Source: Candidatus Melainabacteria bacterium (GTDB taxonomy: Bacteria; Actinomycetota; Actinomycetes; Mycobacteriales; Pseudonocardiaceae). From it: DNA of 6,288 nt. Position 1 is the stretch's first letter, and each line of letters opens with the position of its first letter. This document shows positions 5,879-6,288 of this stretch, in pieces. The stretch spans positions 1 to 6,288 of the forward strand of contig CAJCJE010000787.1 in assembly GCA_903970565.1 (NCBI GenBank), written 5' to 3'. Under the pieces are notes generated by a model. It made no database searches and was not told the DNA's origin. It saw only the letters and a program-made list of their open reading frames with translations. The position numbers were made by a program, and so were the translations under genes.

Positions 5879-6288
5879 TCAGTCGGGCAGGGATTCGATC
5901 GGCCGGGCCGCCGCGGCCTGCCGGGCCCAGCCCCGCCACCGGCCGGCCGAACCCACCGGCTCGGTCCAGGGCTGGGTGGTCAGCACCAGCCGGGTGCCGT
6001 CCTGGTCGAGCCAGCGGTGCAGCAGCGCGATCTCCTCCTGCGGTGCGCCGTGCAGCGGCCCGACGCCGGGCAGCACCGTCTCGGCCGACGCGACGAGCGC
6101 GTGCACGATCGGCATCGGTGGCACGCCCGCCCCGGAGATCCCGGCGGAGGCGAGCCGGCCGTGCCGGATCACCGCGAACTCCCACCCGCCCTGCGCCCTC
6201 GGCCGGGCCGCGACCAGTTCCGGCAGCGCCGCCAACGCGGCCAGCCGCTGGCCCCGGTCCAGCGCGCGGATCAGGGTGACCATCCGGT
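5879..6288 (-). CDS. C-terminal part of a probable DEDDh exonuclease/GIY-YIG domain protein (cut by the right edge)
   Basis: The frame is open to the window edge and ends with TGA at 5881-5879, giving about 136 C-terminal residues. I recognise the stretch beginning VTLIRALDRGQRLAAL and the pattern PPMPIVHALVASAETVLPG (about 60 residues on), followed by a Trp-rich end (RWRGW), as the tail of a roughly 600-residue actinobacterial family. Members combine an N-terminal DnaQ-like DEDDh 3'-5' exonuclease domain with a UvrC-like GIY-YIG nuclease domain; M. tuberculosis Rv2191, beside trpD and ctaE, is the relative I recall. Neither catalytic domain is in this window, so the assignment rests on the tail alone. 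The Met at 6283 is almost surely internal. The likely role is DNA repair or processing, inferred from the family. No frameshift is seen. Confidence 0.65.
   Translation of the reverse strand, partial: RMVTLIRALDRGQRLAALAALPELVAARPRAQGGWEFAVIRHGRLASAGISGAGVPPMPIVHALVASAETVLPGVGPLHGAPQEEIALLHRWLDQDGTRLVLTTQPWTEPVGSAGRWRGWARQAAAARPIESLPD

Noticed and set aside
5790..6185. N-terminal extension of the RAM-domain protein up to 6185, which might have supplied a helix-turn-helix
   Set aside because: The extension is Arg/Ala/Gly-rich shadow sequence overlapping the nuclease-like gene in another frame, has no helix-turn-helix pattern, and the GTG at 5789 has its own AGGAG.
1..6288. Transfer RNA genes, ribosomal RNA, CRISPR arrays, insertion sequences, integrase sites or riboswitches
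   Set aside because: Reading both strands by eye, I saw no tRNA-like TTCGANNC arms in context, no spaced long repeats, no transposase-like proteins and no recognisable riboswitch core.

Overview
The window is a core respiratory locus of a high-GC Gram-positive bacterium (Actinomycetota). Gene order and protein style suggest the order Pseudonocardiales, but this is inferred from memory of related genomes; no search was run. G/C-rich third codon positions, GTG starts, a di-haem QcrC, a three-helix QcrA with a twin-arginine motif and a QcrB with a long C-terminal tail all point to actinobacteria.

Layout. Positions 1-772 hold two minus-strand genes: the 5' end of trpD (anthranilate phosphoribosyltransferase, cut by the left edge) and, upstream of it, a small receiver-like protein with degenerate phosphorylation residues. 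Positions 773-971 are a divergent regulatory region with candidate promoters and a perfect 13-bp dyad. Positions 972-5423 are the plus-strand run ctaE-qcrC-qcrA-qcrB: cytochrome c oxidase subunit III followed by the three subunits of the cytochrome bcc complex. A strong hairpin at 5445-5478 closes the run. Positions 5505-6288 are minus-strand again: a 94-residue stand-alone Lrp/AsnC ligand-binding (RAM) domain protein and, upstream of it, the C-terminal part of a large protein resembling the actinobacterial DnaQ-like exonuclease/GIY-YIG family (cut by the right edge).

How it works together. QcrB and QcrA oxidise menaquinol, electrons pass through the Rieske cluster and the two c-type haems of QcrC, and on to the aa3 oxidase of which CtaE is subunit III. 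In actinobacteria the bcc and aa3 complexes form an obligate supercomplex, because the membrane-tethered QcrC replaces a soluble cytochrome c. Translational coupling is visible: qcrA and qcrB overlap as ATGA, and qcrC and qcrA are bridged by a 23-codon reading frame that overlaps both neighbours as ATGA.

The gene content is ordinary and conserved; I see no phage, transposon, CRISPR, defence or biosynthetic system. The less ordinary signals are small: the bridging mini-ORF, a duplicated anti-Shine-Dalgarno sequence before qcrC, a cluster of rare codons with inverted repeats over the haem-ligand helix of qcrB, a triple 9-bp repeat before trpD, and the degenerate receiver protein.
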